DNA from: an uncultured Acetatifactor sp.
GTDB lineage: Bacteria > Bacillota > Clostridia > Lachnospirales > Lachnospiraceae
Assembly: GCA_910586775.1 (NCBI GenBank)
Contig: CAJUJN010000002.1
Coordinates: 76,661-140,660 of the forward strand
Direction of reading: 5' to 3'
Length of the DNA: 64,000 nucleotides
Of this stretch, positions 1 to 9,257 are shown one piece after another; position 1 is the first letter of the stretch, and each line of letters opens with the position of its first letter. A program made the position numbers and the translations under genes. The notes under the pieces are model-generated. The model saw only the letters and a list, made by a program, of their open reading frames with translations. It was not told where the DNA came from and searched no databases.

Positions 1-132
1 CTGTCCGATTCCGCCCGGCTCCGTGTCACTGCACTGTCCGATTCCGCCCGGCTCCGCATCGCTGCGCTGTCCGATTCCGCCCGGCTCCGTGTCACTGCAC
101 TGTCCGATTCCGCCCGGCTCCCCTCCGCTGCA
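1..132 (-). repeat. 33-bp tandem repeat inside the pullulanase gene
   Basis: Four consecutive 33-bp units occupy 1-33, 34-66, 67-99 and 100-132. The first and third are identical and the others differ at a few positions; the array continues past the window edge. Read on the minus strand in the pullulanase frame, each unit encodes 11 residues of the form SRAESDSAVTR without a stop. It interrupts the C-terminal beta-sandwich just after VSLPEP, where family members normally go straight on to the last strands. Confidence 0.9.
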
Positions 133-1973
133 GTGTCCGGCTCCGGCAGGCTGACCGTGTATTCCCGGTCTGACGCATTATAAACAACCAACAGCTCATC
201 CCACTGCGAAGGCTGTATATCCCTGTTATCCACCTGGAAGGATACCACGCCGTCGCCCTGAACCCTTCCGTCCAGGATACGTTTCGCAGCCGCAGCCGAT
301 TTATCACACAGGCCTGGCAGCTGCTTGCGGAGCCGTATCAGCCCTTTGTAGTACGAAACCAGGTCCCCGTACTCCACTGTCCGGTTCCACCTGAGCATAT
401 TGAGCTCCGGTGAAGAACAATAACTGTTGTCCTCTCCCAGTTTCGTCCGCCCGAATTCCTCCCCCGCCTGAAGGAAGAGATTCCCCTGGCAGGTAAAATA
501 GATAAATGCGGCAAGCTTGTTGGCGGCAAGCACATCATCATATTTTCTGTCGAAATCAGCTTTTTCCCGGTGCATGGACAGTACCAGCTTATCCCAGAGG
601 GTAAAATTGTCATGGGCGGAGACATAATTGATAATCTGCCCGCAGCTTTTCGGCTTGAAACAGGCGCCCCCGTTCTTCCATCCGGTCACCGCGTGAAGGA
701 CAGCCGTCTCCAGCCCGGAACCTCCGTTGACAAAGCCCGGCTCCCCGGCATAGAAAACGCTTCCCTTGATCACGTCCCTGGTATCGTCGCTGAAAATCCC
801 GATACCCTCGTTCAGGTATCCCGCATTCCCTTTCTGAGCCGCTCGGGTTCCTTTTTCCATAGGGGAATCGTCGGCGCTCCAGGGTTCTCCGTACAGCAGC
901 TTCTCTCCCGGGCCGAATTCCGCATCCAGCTCCGCCCTGATCCGGTTCATCAGCTCCACCGTGAGCAGCCCCATCAGATCAAAGCGAAATCCGTCCATAT
1001 GGTATTCTTTTGCCCAGTACATCACGGAGTCCGCAATATAATTATCCACCATGGAGCGCCCTGCGGCAATGTCATTCCCGCAGGCGGAACCATTGGCCAG
1101 GCTGCCGTCCTCCCTGTAGCGGTAGTAGTATCCCGGCACCATCCGCTGCAGCCAGGAATCGGCCTGGTGAGTATGATTGTAAACCACATCCATGATAACC
1201 CGTATACCGTTCTCATGCAAGGCCTGAATCATCTCCTTGCACTCCCTTATCCTGACTACGCCGTCATTCGCATCCGTGGCATAAGAGCCCTCCGGCACAT
1301 TATAATTCACCGGGTCATAGCCCCAGTTAAACTGTCTTTCGTCTCCGGCTTCATCTACAGAGCCGTAGTCAAAAAAAGGAAGCAGATGCACATGGGTGAT
1401 ACCCAGTCTTTTCAGATATTCCACACAGGTGGGATAAGTTCCGCCCGTCCCTTTCACGGTAAAAGCCTTATATTTCCCTCTGTACTCCCCGGGGATACCG
1501 CTCTCCGCATCATAGGAAAAATCCTTGATATGCAATTCATAGATAATCCGCTCCCCGCAATCCTCCGGTGCCCTGTCCGCTTCAAATCCCGGCGGGTTGG
1601 TTCTGGACAAATCGACTACCATGCTTCTGCCGCCATTGCAGTTACAGCCTGTCGCATAAGGATCCGCAGTGCGGGTATCTTTTCCGTCTATCCGAACCGT
1701 GTAATCGTAGTTTATGCCGTGCAGATTTTCCGGAAATTCAAGCTTCCATACGCCCTTTTCATCCGCCTGCATCTGCCTTCTGAGATAAGACTCTTCTGTA
1801 ATTCCGTCTTTATACAGGCGCAATTCTATTCTTTCCGCAAACGGGCTCCAGACTTTGAACACCGTCCTCCCATCTGTGCAGCATGCACCCAGGTCTTTGC
1901 CGTCATATCGAAATTTCCTGTCAAACTCCTCACTGGCGAAAAAAGCCATATTTTCAGCTATACTCTTATTCAC
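1..1973 (-). CDS. pulA: Type I pullulanase (GH13), 3' end beyond window
   Basis: Debranching enzyme that hydrolyses alpha-1,6 links in pullulan, amylopectin or imported branched maltodextrin. The GTG start at 1973 follows a GGAGAGG ribosome site; no signal peptide is seen, so a cytoplasmic enzyme is likely. An N-terminal CBM48-like domain (about residues 25-125) is followed by the family mark FNWGYDP near residue 215, the region I block DVVYNHT, the nucleophile Asp in GFRFDLMG, the acid Glu in LYGEPWS and the transition-state Asp in NYVSAHDNF. About 657 codons are visible. The C-terminal domain carries an in-frame 33-bp repeat array, which is odd. It lies downstream of the MalEFG-type importer on the same strand, which fits degradation of imported maltodextrin. 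Confidence 0.95.
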   Translation of the reverse strand, partial: MNKSIAENMAFFASEEFDRKFRYDGKDLGACCTDGRTVFKVWSPFAERIELRLYKDGITEESYLRRQMQADEKGVWKLEFPENLHGINYDYTVRIDGKDTRTADPYATGCNCNGGRSMVVDLSRTNPPGFEADRAPEDCGERIIYELHIKDFSYDAESGIPGEYRGKYKAFTVKGTGGTYPTCVEYLKRLGITHVHLLPFFDYGSVDEAGDERQFNWGYDPVNYNVPEGSYATDANDGVVRIRECKEMIQALHENGIRVIMDVVYNHTHQADSWLQRMVPGYYYRYREDGSLANGSACGNDIAAGRSMVDNYIADSVMYWAKEYHMDGFRFDLMGLLTVELMNRIRAELDAEFGPGEKLLYGEPWSADDSPMEKGTRAAQKGNAGYLNEGIGIFSDDTRDVIKGSVFYAGEPGFVNGGSGLETAVLHAVTGWKNGGACFKPKSCGQIINYVSAHDNFTLWDKLVLSMHREKADFDRKYDDVLAANKLAAFIYFTCQGNLFLQAGEEFGRTKLGEDNSYCSSPELNMLRWNRTVEYGDLVSYYKGLIRLRKQLPGLCDKSAAAAKRILDGRVQGDGVVSFQVDNRDIQPSQWDELLVVYNASDREYTVSLPEPDTAAEGSRAESDSAVTRSRAESDSAAMRSRAESDSAVTRSRAESD

Positions 1974-2115
1974 GCTACCTCTCCTACTAAAAATGCCGCT
2001 GCAATACAATATGAAAGGTATCTGCAGCAGCATCTTGATTTATTTTACATCATTCCATATATAACTGTCAAGCCAAACACCCGGCCGTCATATTGTATTT
2101 ATCATTCTGCGTCTC

Positions 2116-2205
2116 GGGATTTTCGTGCAAATTGCACACGAAAACGCCTCGCGGAGGCACCGGGTGAACAGTAACTTTTGCGTTGCTGTTCACGGCGCTC
2201 ACTAC
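2116..2205 (+). repeat. Dispersed repeat family B, copy 1
   Basis: The stretch holds a hairpin of the type TTCGTGCAA/TGCACACGAA, then a conserved AACGCCTCGCG and GAACAGTAAC, then a GTTGCTGTTCACGG tail. Related copies lie at 15901-15955 (inverted), 34190-34250 and 47411-47458. All are between genes. No coding function is seen. Confidence 0.75.
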
Positions 2206-2244
2206 AGCATTATGCGCATACATTATAGAATACATACATTCTAT

Positions 2245-2350
2245 TTAGGAATTGTCGGAAAATAACTGCTGCAATTGCTTCAGGCAAAAGCCCGGAAATA
2301 CAATAAAAATTGCCATATACTTGCAGCAGTTATTTGTAGACACTTCCTTA
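2245..2350. repeat. 105-bp palindromic element (family A), copy 1
   Basis: Imperfect inverted repeat with ends of the form AGGAATTGTCGGAAAATAAC and GTTATTTGTAGACACTTCCT; the inner arms read CTGCTGCAA and TTGCAGCAG. Two further copies occur at 19577-19680 and 21853-21958. The size, palindromic ends and lack of coding content fit a MITE or REP-like element. It lies between the pullulanase and MalG genes and could form a transcript hairpin there. Confidence 0.85.
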
Positions 2351-2454
2351 TGCATATTGAGCGGTCCGCGCACAGGACAAACCGGTTTGGCCCCGGCCTG
2401 TCACACCGGCACGAACATTCCATGAACTGCGCAGACAGCGCGCACATGCATTCA

Positions 2455-3327
2455 TCAGCCTTTCACGGCTCCGGCCACGCCTTCCACATAACATCTCTGG
2501 GACAGCAGGAACACCAGGGCAATGGGAATGGAAATCAGGACACAGCCCGCGTAGAACTGGGTGTAATAGTAGTCCACATACTCCTTCTCCAGCATGGTCC
2601 ACAGACCGATGGCGATGGTATAGTACTTCGTGTCGTTGCCCATGATAACCTTCGCGAAAATGTAATCCACCCAGGGACCCATGAAGGATGTCAGCAAAGT
2701 ATAGGTAATAATGGGTTTGGACAGCGGTATGGTAATCTTGATAAATGTATCCCATTTGGTAGCTCCGTCAATATAAGCCGCTTCGTCAATAGACCGGGAT
2801 ATGGTATCGAAGAAGCCCTTGGCCATATAGAAGCCAAGTCCCGCGCCTCCCGAATACACCAGTATCAGCGACAGCTGCTTCAGGGCACCTGTCTCCAGCA
2901 GTCCCAGACCTTTCAGGATGTAATACACCGCAATCATGGACATGAAGCCCGGGAACATTCCCAGTATCATGGCAATGTTCATGAAATTCTTGCGCATCTT
3001 AAAGCGCAGGCGGCTCATGACATAGGATACGCACAGCACGAAGAATGCGGACAGCAGGGTACTGAAAATGGCAATCACCAGGGTATTAAAGAACCATCTG
3101 GTGAAGTCGATATTGGTACCGCCGGAAATCTTGCTGTTGACACCCATGATCAGTTCCTTGTAATTATTCAGGGTAAACCCCTTGGGCCAGATATAGGTCT
3201 TGTAGGAGCCGCCCTCCTCGCGGAATGAGGTAAGGATGACGAACAAAATCGGCAATACCCAGATAATGCTCAGGATTGTCAGCAAAACATAACACGCCGC
3301 GTTGGTAATCATTCTTTTTGCTTTCAT
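2455..3327 (-). CDS. malG: Maltodextrin ABC transporter permease, MalG type
   Basis: Inner-membrane subunit of a carbohydrate ABC importer, 290 residues with six predicted membrane segments. The EAA loop that contacts the ATPase is visible as DEAAYIDGATKWDTFIKI (about residues 188-205), and the C-terminus AGAVKG is typical of MalG/LacG. The ATG overlaps the TAA stop of the MalF gene by one base, so the two are translationally coupled. No ATPase gene is present nearby; a shared MsmK/MalK-type ATPase elsewhere is the usual arrangement in Firmicutes and is inferred here. Confidence 0.95.
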   Translation of the reverse strand: MKAKRMITNAACYVLLTILSIIWVLPILFVILTSFREEGGSYKTYIWPKGFTLNNYKELIMGVNSKISGGTNIDFTRWFFNTLVIAIFSTLLSAFFVLCVSYVMSRLRFKMRKNFMNIAMILGMFPGFMSMIAVYYILKGLGLLETGALKQLSLILVYSGGAGLGFYMAKGFFDTISRSIDEAAYIDGATKWDTFIKITIPLSKPIITYTLLTSFMGPWVDYIFAKVIMGNDTKYYTIAIGLWTMLEKEYVDYYYTQFYAGCVLISIPIALVFLLSQRCYVEGVAGAVKG

Positions 3328-4721
3328 TATTGGAACGCCCCCTCATCTTTGTAGGCACCTGTACGGTGGTAGGTTAACAGTGACAGAGTTGCAAGGATAA
3401 TAAACACCAGAATACCGATAACCGCGCCCAGGTTGTAGTCCTTCTGGGTGATGGTCAGTTTGTACAGCCATGTTACCAACAGATCCGTCTTGCCTGCGTA
3501 GTAATATTCCAGGGAGTCCGGTCCGCCGCCCGACAGCAGGAAAATCACGTTGAAGTTATTGATATTTCCCGTGAAGGAGGTGATCAGGTTGGGCGTCATG
3601 ACGAACAGCATGTAGGGAAGGGTAATCTTCCGGAAGATAACCGGGGCGCTGGCTCCGTCAATCTTCGCAGCTTCATACAGATCCGCCGGAATATTCTGCA
3701 GGATACCCGTAGTGGACAGCATGGTAAAAGGCACACCGATCCAGATATTGATACAGATAATGGTAATCTTCGCCAGCAGCGGGTCCGTAAAGAAGGGAAT
3801 GGAATCGGTGGCTCCGATGAAGCCGAACTCCCGTAAAAGTACATTCACCGGACCGTTTGCATTGAAAATGGTCCTCATGGTCAGCAATGTGACGAACTGG
3901 GGCACTGCCACGGACAGCACGAACATGAATCTCCAGAAACCCTTGGCCCTGGTACCTTTACGGTTGATCAGAAGCGCCAGCAGCAGTCCCAGGATGTAGC
4001 AGGACACCGTGGCCGATACCGCCCAGATCAGCGTCCATCCCAGCACCGGCCAGAATGTGGTGGCAAGGGAGCTGCTGGATGCAATCAGGGATTTAAAGTT
4101 CGCCAGTCCCACCCATGAAAACAGGGTTCCGGGGGGCTGATGCTCATGGTCATAGCTGGTAAACGCAATCAGAATCATGAATACCAGAGGCACGATGGTA
4201 AAGACAAGAATTCCGATAATGGGCAGCGCCAGCAGGAAAGCATGCAGATTCTCTTCAAACAGGGATCTGATGTCATCCCGGAAAGTGGGAATATGCTGCC
4301 CCTTCGCCCTGCGTACCTGAGTGCAGTAGGCGCTCTTGCCGGACATGCATGCAAGGAAAATGATACCCGCAGTCAGCACCAGGGTAATTACGCCGTAGAG
4401 CAGGCAGAGCATGGAATTATCTCCCAGCGAATACTCGTAAATTCCCAGAGCCTCGTTGTATACCTGCCCCTGTTCTACGGTACCCAGGGTGATAAAATCG
4501 CCCAGGGCGCCGATGCCAAAAATGATCATATAAACAAAATACAGAATCTCCAACGCCAGAAAGATTACGCCCCTGACAACCTGTTTATTTACAATATTGC
4601 CAAGTCCGAAAACAAAGAAGGAAAGCCTGGTCATGGTATCGCCTTTTTTGAATACCTGTGATATGCTCTCGTCCCTGGGCTTATCATATTTCAGCGATGT
4701 TTTTTTCTTGAAAAGTCCCAT
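3327..4721 (-). CDS. malF: Maltodextrin ABC transporter permease, MalF type
   Basis: Membrane subunit partnering MalG, 464 residues from the ATG at 4721, which has AAGGAGG seven to eight bases upstream. An in-frame extension further upstream only runs through the tandem repeat and is not expected to be translated. The N-terminal 150 residues hold additional membrane segments before the core permease, as in long MalF proteins of Clostridia. The EAA loop reads YEAAKIDGASAPVIFRKI near residue 350. It follows the MalE gene after a 565-bp gap filled with repeats. Confidence 0.95.
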   Translation of the reverse strand: MGLFKKKTSLKYDKPRDESISQVFKKGDTMTRLSFFVFGLGNIVNKQVVRGVIFLALEILYFVYMIIFGIGALGDFITLGTVEQGQVYNEALGIYEYSLGDNSMLCLLYGVITLVLTAGIIFLACMSGKSAYCTQVRRAKGQHIPTFRDDIRSLFEENLHAFLLALPIIGILVFTIVPLVFMILIAFTSYDHEHQPPGTLFSWVGLANFKSLIASSSSLATTFWPVLGWTLIWAVSATVSCYILGLLLALLINRKGTRAKGFWRFMFVLSVAVPQFVTLLTMRTIFNANGPVNVLLREFGFIGATDSIPFFTDPLLAKITIICINIWIGVPFTMLSTTGILQNIPADLYEAAKIDGASAPVIFRKITLPYMLFVMTPNLITSFTGNINNFNVIFLLSGGGPDSLEYYYAGKTDLLVTWLYKLTITQKDYNLGAVIGILVFIILATLSLLTYHRTGAYKDEGAFQ

Positions 4722-4740
4722 CGGAAACCTCCTTATTTTA

Positions 4741-4950
4741 GTTCCGCATCCGCCCCCACTGTCCAAAACCGGCATAGCATTTTCAGCCGCATGGGCGTGC
4801 GTCTGCAAATCCTGTGGGGCACTGTGCGGACAGATGCTGTTTTAAGTTCCGCATCCGCCCTTTCACTGCCTGGCCTGAGCATAGCATTTTCAGCCGCATG
4901 GGCATACGTCTGCAAATCCTATGGGGCAACGGAAGGGCGATTGCTGTTGT
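4741..4950 (-). repeat. Two 105-bp direct tandem repeats between MalE and MalF genes
   Basis: Unit 1 is 4741-4845 and unit 2 is 4846-4950. Both start GTTCCGCATCCGCC and share CATAGCATTTTCAGCCGCAT and GTCTGCAAATCCT. They lie directly upstream of the MalF ribosome site. Open frames through them are repeat translations without family resemblance. Their position inside an operon means they are transcribed. Confidence 0.85.
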
Positions 4951-5079
4951 TAAATTTAATATGGACTGATCTGGATTAGTTGAATTTGGGAACAATGGGG
5001 AAACACCGCAGGCTTCCCCATTGCTTTCAGGCACAGCGGAAACGGTATCGGATATGCCGCTGTGGTTCTTGTGATTCTA

Positions 5080-5215
5080 TACTATCGGAAGCGAAAAGAT
5101 TGCTTCCGATAAGACATACTATAGGAAGCAGGTACAGCTTCCTGTAGTTGAATGCGGCGCAAAGAGATGCGCCTTTTATCGGAAGCCAAAAGATTGCTTC
5201 CGATAAGGCATACTA
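5080..5215 (-). repeat. Multi-hairpin element (family D), copy 1
   Basis: Contains ATCGGAAGC/GCTTCCGAT hairpins at both ends, a central AGGAAGC/GCTTCCT hairpin and a GGCGC/GCGCC hairpin, about 135 bp in all. An inverted copy with the same order of hairpins is at 24984-25112. It sits in the transcribed gap between the MalE and MalF genes, where it could act as a partial terminator or mRNA stabiliser. Confidence 0.85.
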
Positions 5216-5286
5216 CGAAAAGTTTACAGTATTGGCATATTCCGGAACCGCTCCACTGTATATGTAACAATATAAACGGAAGAGTC

Positions 5287-6646
5287 TTATTCAGCAGTCA
5301 TAGCTGCCACAAACGCATCCAGTTTTTCCTGGGCATTGTCCTTTGTAATCTCGCCGCTTCTGATCTCGGTGGGGATGGCTCCCGCATAGGACCAGTATCT
5401 TGCACTGAAAACACTGTTCACGGGCTGTGCCACACTGGCCATGTTGGACTCGTTTACAAGCACGGTTGCCAGAGGATCTGCCATAACTTTCTCACTGGAG
5501 CCTGCCGCTTTGTTAGCCGGAACCTGCTGAGACAGTTCATAGCGCAGAATCTGATTCTCCTCATTGCCGATAAATGCAGCAAACTGAACTGCCGCAACCA
5601 TATTTTGGGACTGTGCGTTTACGCCGATTGCCTTGGAGCCGTAGAAGCCTAACAGCTGATGATCCGTGCCGTCGGGATTGAAGGTGGGGATGACAGCCAT
5701 TCCAAGGTCGTCGCCCAACGCATCATGATACAGCTGATAATTCCAGCTTCCGTCAAACCATGCGCCCAGTCTGTGGCTCTCAATCAGCTCGCTGACGGTA
5801 ATCTCGCCGTCAAAAGCACATTTGGGATTGTTGATCAGGTCGATAAGGTAGTTTGTAACTGCCAGACCTGTTTCATTGTTCCAGTCCACGCCTGCCGACA
5901 GATCGCTTCCGTCAGGCCCGAAGATGCTGCAGCCTGCCCCGTAATAGTAGCAGCCCAGTTTCCAGCCGCCTGCGGACTCGAAGTAATAGTTGTATACATC
6001 GTCAGCTGTCTCTTTTGCCATAATCTTCTCCAGGGATGTAATGTCGGACTCATCCAGGAGCGTTTTGTCATAGTACATGAAGAAAGTATTGTGGGTGAAG
6101 GGAATTCCGTAAACCTTTCCATCGATCATAACGGTATCCGCAACGGATTCCGACATGTCGTTCTTCACCATAGCCTCGGTGTCGCCGCCCAGCTGAGCGA
6201 TGGCGCCTGCTTCTACCAGCTGAGGAAGCTGGTCATTGGAGAACAGGAATACGTCTGCTGCATTGCCCACGTCCTTCAGCACCTCATCCTGGCACTTGTC
6301 CTCACCTACCACCTCGGTGGTCCAGGTGATGTTGTACTCCGGATGCGCTGCCGCGAATGCTTCCTGCATCTGGGACATGGTTCCGGTGTCAATCTGGTTC
6401 TGAGGGCACCATACCTTCAGGGCTACATCCTGTGTCTCACCGGAAGCTGCCCCCCCCTGACGCGTTTTCGGATTCTCCGCCCTGAGCCTCGCTGCCCTGG
6501 GAAGAGCTGCCCTGGGAAGAGCTGCCCTGAGCCTCGCCGCCCTGGGAAGAACCGTCGCCGGAACCGGCATCATTACCGCAGCCTGCCAGAAGCGTGGCTG
6601 CCATTGCCATCGTCAGAAACATTGCGCAAATCTTTTTCTTTTTCAT
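5287..6646 (-). CDS. malE: Maltodextrin-binding lipoprotein, MalE type, frame broken at a G8 tract
   Basis: Solute-binding subunit of the MalFG importer, anchored outside the membrane. The start at 6646 has AAAGGAGG upstream and gives a lipoprotein signal with lipobox LLAGC. A low-complexity linker rich in SSQG and EAQG follows. At 6450-6457 (plus strand C8, coding strand G8) the frame ends after about 69 codons. Removing one G joins it to the long frame that continues GETQDVALKVWCPQNQ and runs to the stop at 5287, with normal extracellular binding-protein features to the end. The rest of the gene is intact, so this is either a sequencing or assembly slip, a phase-variable tract or a recent mutation. 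It has its own promoter and a divergent LacI regulator. Confidence 0.88.
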
Positions 6647-6701
6647 TTGAAAATCCTCCTTTTAGAAATTTTTTATTGTTTCTTTAAATTTCGTTAAAAT
6701 G

Positions 6702-6730
6702 AAAATATCATATTTTTAGAATTGCGTCAA
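6702..6730 (-). promoter_or_regulatory. Promoter of the MalE operon
   Basis: On the minus strand TTGACG (6730-6725) and TATTTT (6707-6702) are 17 bp apart, about 55 bp upstream of the MalE start. The -35 is good and the -10 is weak, as expected for a regulated promoter. Confidence 0.6.
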
Positions 6731-6840
6731 CCCCGATTTTGTGCAGTTTTTGCGTCAAATTAGAGGTTTTTTGCACATAATTATGCAATTTGCACCTAAT
6801 TTCGAAATTATTCCCGAAACTTTTCACCGAAACTTTCTCG

Positions 6841-6850
6841 GAAACGTTTC
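6841..6850. promoter_or_regulatory. Probable LacI/CcpA-type operator
   Basis: The palindrome GAAACGTTTC lies about 110 bp upstream of the MalE promoter in the divergent region with the LacI gene. Related half-sites CGAAACTTT occur just before it. A central CG inside a perfect palindrome is the usual form of LacI-family sites. Which protein binds is inferred. Confidence 0.6.
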
Positions 6851-6995
6851 GTTTCCTTCCGTTTTTGCCAGATAACTGAAAGAATGGAAAAACCGGTACT
6901 TTATCAAGCTTTTCTGCCATTTTCAACCATTTGGAGAATGAGCCGCATCTTTTCCTCTGCCCACGTCATTTTAGCATGAAGTTTCGGGGACAGGC

Positions 6996-7024
6996 TTGTT
7001 TTTTTATTTTCTACTTGTTATAAT
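6996..7024 (+). promoter_or_regulatory. Promoter of the LacI-family regulator
   Basis: TTGTTT and a perfect TATAAT are separated by 17 bp, and the start codon lies about 60 bp further on. Confidence 0.7.
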
Positions 7025-7085
7025 CATATTATCAGGGAAGGAAATTATTGTAATTTTTCACAAAATTTCAGGGGGAGGGCTGCTC

Positions 7086-8078
7086 ATGGCCACGATAAAC
7101 GATATCGCAGAAAAGCTGGGAATATCCAAAAGCACCGTTTCCAAAGGACTGAACAATGCCAGGGATGTCAGCGAGGAAATGCGCAAGAAGATACTGGAGG
7201 CGGCTGTGGAGCTGGGCTATGTCAACAGACGCCAGCAGAAAGAACGGAAAGCCCTGTGCATCCTGGTGGAAAACATGGATTTTCAGACCCCCAACCAGTT
7301 CGGGCACGACATTGTCCTGGGTTTCAAGCAGATGGCGGAACCGGAAGGCTGGACGGTGGACATCATCCCCATAGATATGGAATTTCAGCGCGGCATCCCC
7401 TATGGCGTATTCATGATGGAGCATGGGTACCAGGCTTCCTTTATCCTGGGGCTGACCCTTCTGGACCCCTGGATTCATGAGCTACGCACTTCCAGGGTTC
7501 CCACCGTCCTGTATGACAATTATGTCAAGGAAAATCCCTGCATCGCCTCTGTGGGCTGCGACAGCCAGGAGGGCTTCGAGCTGGCCGTAAAGCATCTGAC
7601 CTCACTGGGACATAAAAAAATAGGCCTCATATCCGGCCCTCTGGAGTCTTACATCCTGAAGGCCAGATACAATGCCTATCTCAATGCCATGGACAAATTT
7701 AATCTGGAGATAAACGAAAATTACATCGGACTGGGCTATTACGTAAACGATTCCACACGGAAGTATATCCCGAAGCTGTTGGACGAAGGCGTCACCGCCA
7801 TACTGTTCTCTCACGACATCCGCGCCATCTCCGCCATCACGGAATGCAAAGACAGAGGCATCCGGGTTCCCGAAGACATAAGCATCGTGGGTTTTGACGA
7901 TCTGCCCATGACCGCTTACACTCTGCCCTCCCTGACTACCATCCGCCAGAACCGGACCGGTATCGGGAAGTGTGGTTACTATGCCCTTTCCTGCCTGCTG
8001 AACCAGGTATCCATCGGATCCATCCTGCTGCGCGCCACCCTGATCGTCCGAAACTCCACCGGGCCGGCACCGCAGTAA
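7086..8078 (+). CDS. LacI-family transcriptional regulator of the maltodextrin operon
   Basis: DNA-binding sugar-responsive regulator of 330 residues. The ATG at 7086 follows GGGGGAGGG; the longer frame upstream crosses the promoter and is rejected. The helix-turn-helix reads TINDIAEKLGISKSTVSKGL at the N-terminus, followed by the hinge and a periplasmic-binding-protein-like effector domain with GFDDLPMTAYTLPSLTTI near residue 285. It is transcribed away from the MalE gene, so control of that operon is the natural inference. The effector is not visible from sequence; maltose or maltodextrin is likely. Confidence 0.93.
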   Translation: MATINDIAEKLGISKSTVSKGLNNARDVSEEMRKKILEAAVELGYVNRRQQKERKALCILVENMDFQTPNQFGHDIVLGFKQMAEPEGWTVDIIPIDMEFQRGIPYGVFMMEHGYQASFILGLTLLDPWIHELRTSRVPTVLYDNYVKENPCIASVGCDSQEGFELAVKHLTSLGHKKIGLISGPLESYILKARYNAYLNAMDKFNLEINENYIGLGYYVNDSTRKYIPKLLDEGVTAILFSHDIRAISAITECKDRGIRVPEDISIVGFDDLPMTAYTLPSLTTIRQNRTGIGKCGYYALSCLLNQVSIGSILLRATLIVRNSTGPAPQ

Positions 8079-8092
8079 GCACGATAATTTTC

Positions 8093-8125
8093 GTTGCTGT
8101 GGACGGCAGCGCCGTGAACAGCAAC
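8093..8125. terminator. Hairpin between convergent LacI and PSD genes
   Basis: GTTGCTGT and ACAGCAAC form an 8-bp stem with an inner GGC/GCC pair. No good U-tract follows on either strand, so termination is only possible, not shown. The arm resembles the tail of repeat family B at 2176-2205. Confidence 0.4.
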
Positions 8126-8186
8126 ATGAATCGGCTCTTCCGGCAGCCTTTCCCACTGATAAGGTTCCAGTCACATCCACGCTGCC

Positions 8187-9050
8187 TCAGGCTTTCCCCA
8201 CACGTTCTCCCAGCCGCACCTTCGTCTCAATCCCCTGTCCGGAATTCCGCAGAATATCCGCATCCGGACATACCGCGCCTTTCCGGGTAACCAGGATTAC
8301 CGTGGAGCCGCCGAAAGCAAATCGCCCTTTCTCCCAGCCCCTGCGCACAATGCTTCCTCTGGGATGGTTGACAATCCTTCCCACCATCATTGCGCCTACT
8401 TCCATCTGTATCATGACGCCGAAGTTATCCGATTTCAGGATACAATATTCCCTGGTATTCTCCTTATAGACGGAAAACTGTTCGTTGGCCACGGGGTTCA
8501 CCGTGTGCAGTACGCCGGGAATCTTCATAAATTTCAGGATATCGCCGCCGTCCGCATAGATATAGCGATGATAGTCGTCCACGCACAGGCGGAACAGCCA
8601 CACATATCCTCCTGCATATTCCGCCGCCAGCTTTCTGTCCTTCAGAAGGCTCTCCAGCGTATAGGGCGTATGCTTTACACTGAAGACACAGCTGTCGTTG
8701 ATTTCATGGACACTGAGCCTGCCGTCACAGGGACTGACCAGGACTTCCGGCGTGAAATCCACCTTTCTTGCCCCCTCCGCCAGCCTTCTGGTAAAGAAGT
8801 CATTGAAAGACGCATACTCCCTGGGCTGATAATCCCACATGTCGATGGCATGACTGCATATAAAGTGCCGAATCAGAAACCGGGAAAGCCCGGAGTCCAG
8901 AAAAGCCCCCCCTGCCCTCGAAAAAAGCGGAGAGACAAGCGGTTTCAGCAGAAGCCTTCCCGCCGCATTGCCGTACAATTTTTCCAGAAGACAATCCTGA
9001 AGAGAATTTTCCTCCGAAATGTTTCCTTTCCTGTCTGCAATCAGATTCAT
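8187..9050 (-). CDS. psd: Phosphatidylserine decarboxylase proenzyme
   Basis: Pyruvoyl enzyme converting phosphatidylserine to phosphatidylethanolamine at the membrane, 287 residues. The start follows AAGGAGG. The C-terminal self-cleavage site is seen as GGSTVILV (about residues 252-259), a form of the LGST motif; the Ser becomes the pyruvoyl group. Upstream blocks SPCDGRLSVHEI and VDDYHRYIYAD fit the family, including the conserved His. It follows PssA on the same strand, and the two catalyse successive steps. The length fits the long bacterial class. Confidence 0.95.
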   Translation of the reverse strand: MNLIADRKGNISEENSLQDCLLEKLYGNAAGRLLLKPLVSPLFSRAGGAFLDSGLSRFLIRHFICSHAIDMWDYQPREYASFNDFFTRRLAEGARKVDFTPEVLVSPCDGRLSVHEINDSCVFSVKHTPYTLESLLKDRKLAAEYAGGYVWLFRLCVDDYHRYIYADGGDILKFMKIPGVLHTVNPVANEQFSVYKENTREYCILKSDNFGVMIQMEVGAMMVGRIVNHPRGSIVRRGWEKGRFAFGGSTVILVTRKGAVCPDADILRNSGQGIETKVRLGERVGKA

Positions 9051-9257
9051 ATTATCCTCCTTCCCCTTTCATAAGGAAATATCTACAGGCAATTCCTACA
9101 GAAATGTCTGCAGACAATTCCCAGACAAAACACCTGCCGCCTGTCATTCTGCACGGCCGCCGCTTCCTTCTGTACATCCCTGCTCTCTGCGGATTCTGCC
9201 GCCGAAATGGTCTGCAGCGGCTGTTCAGAGAGTGAAATCCATATCATTCCGGTCCGC

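Noticed and set aside
570..2174. Long plus-strand open frame opposite pullulanase
   Set aside because: It is the antisense of a gene with all GH13 motifs and has no ribosome site or family pattern.
2275..3228. Plus-strand frame of 317 codons opposite MalG
   Set aside because: His/Gln-rich translation typical of antisense to membrane protein genes; the minus strand encodes MalG with its EAA loop.
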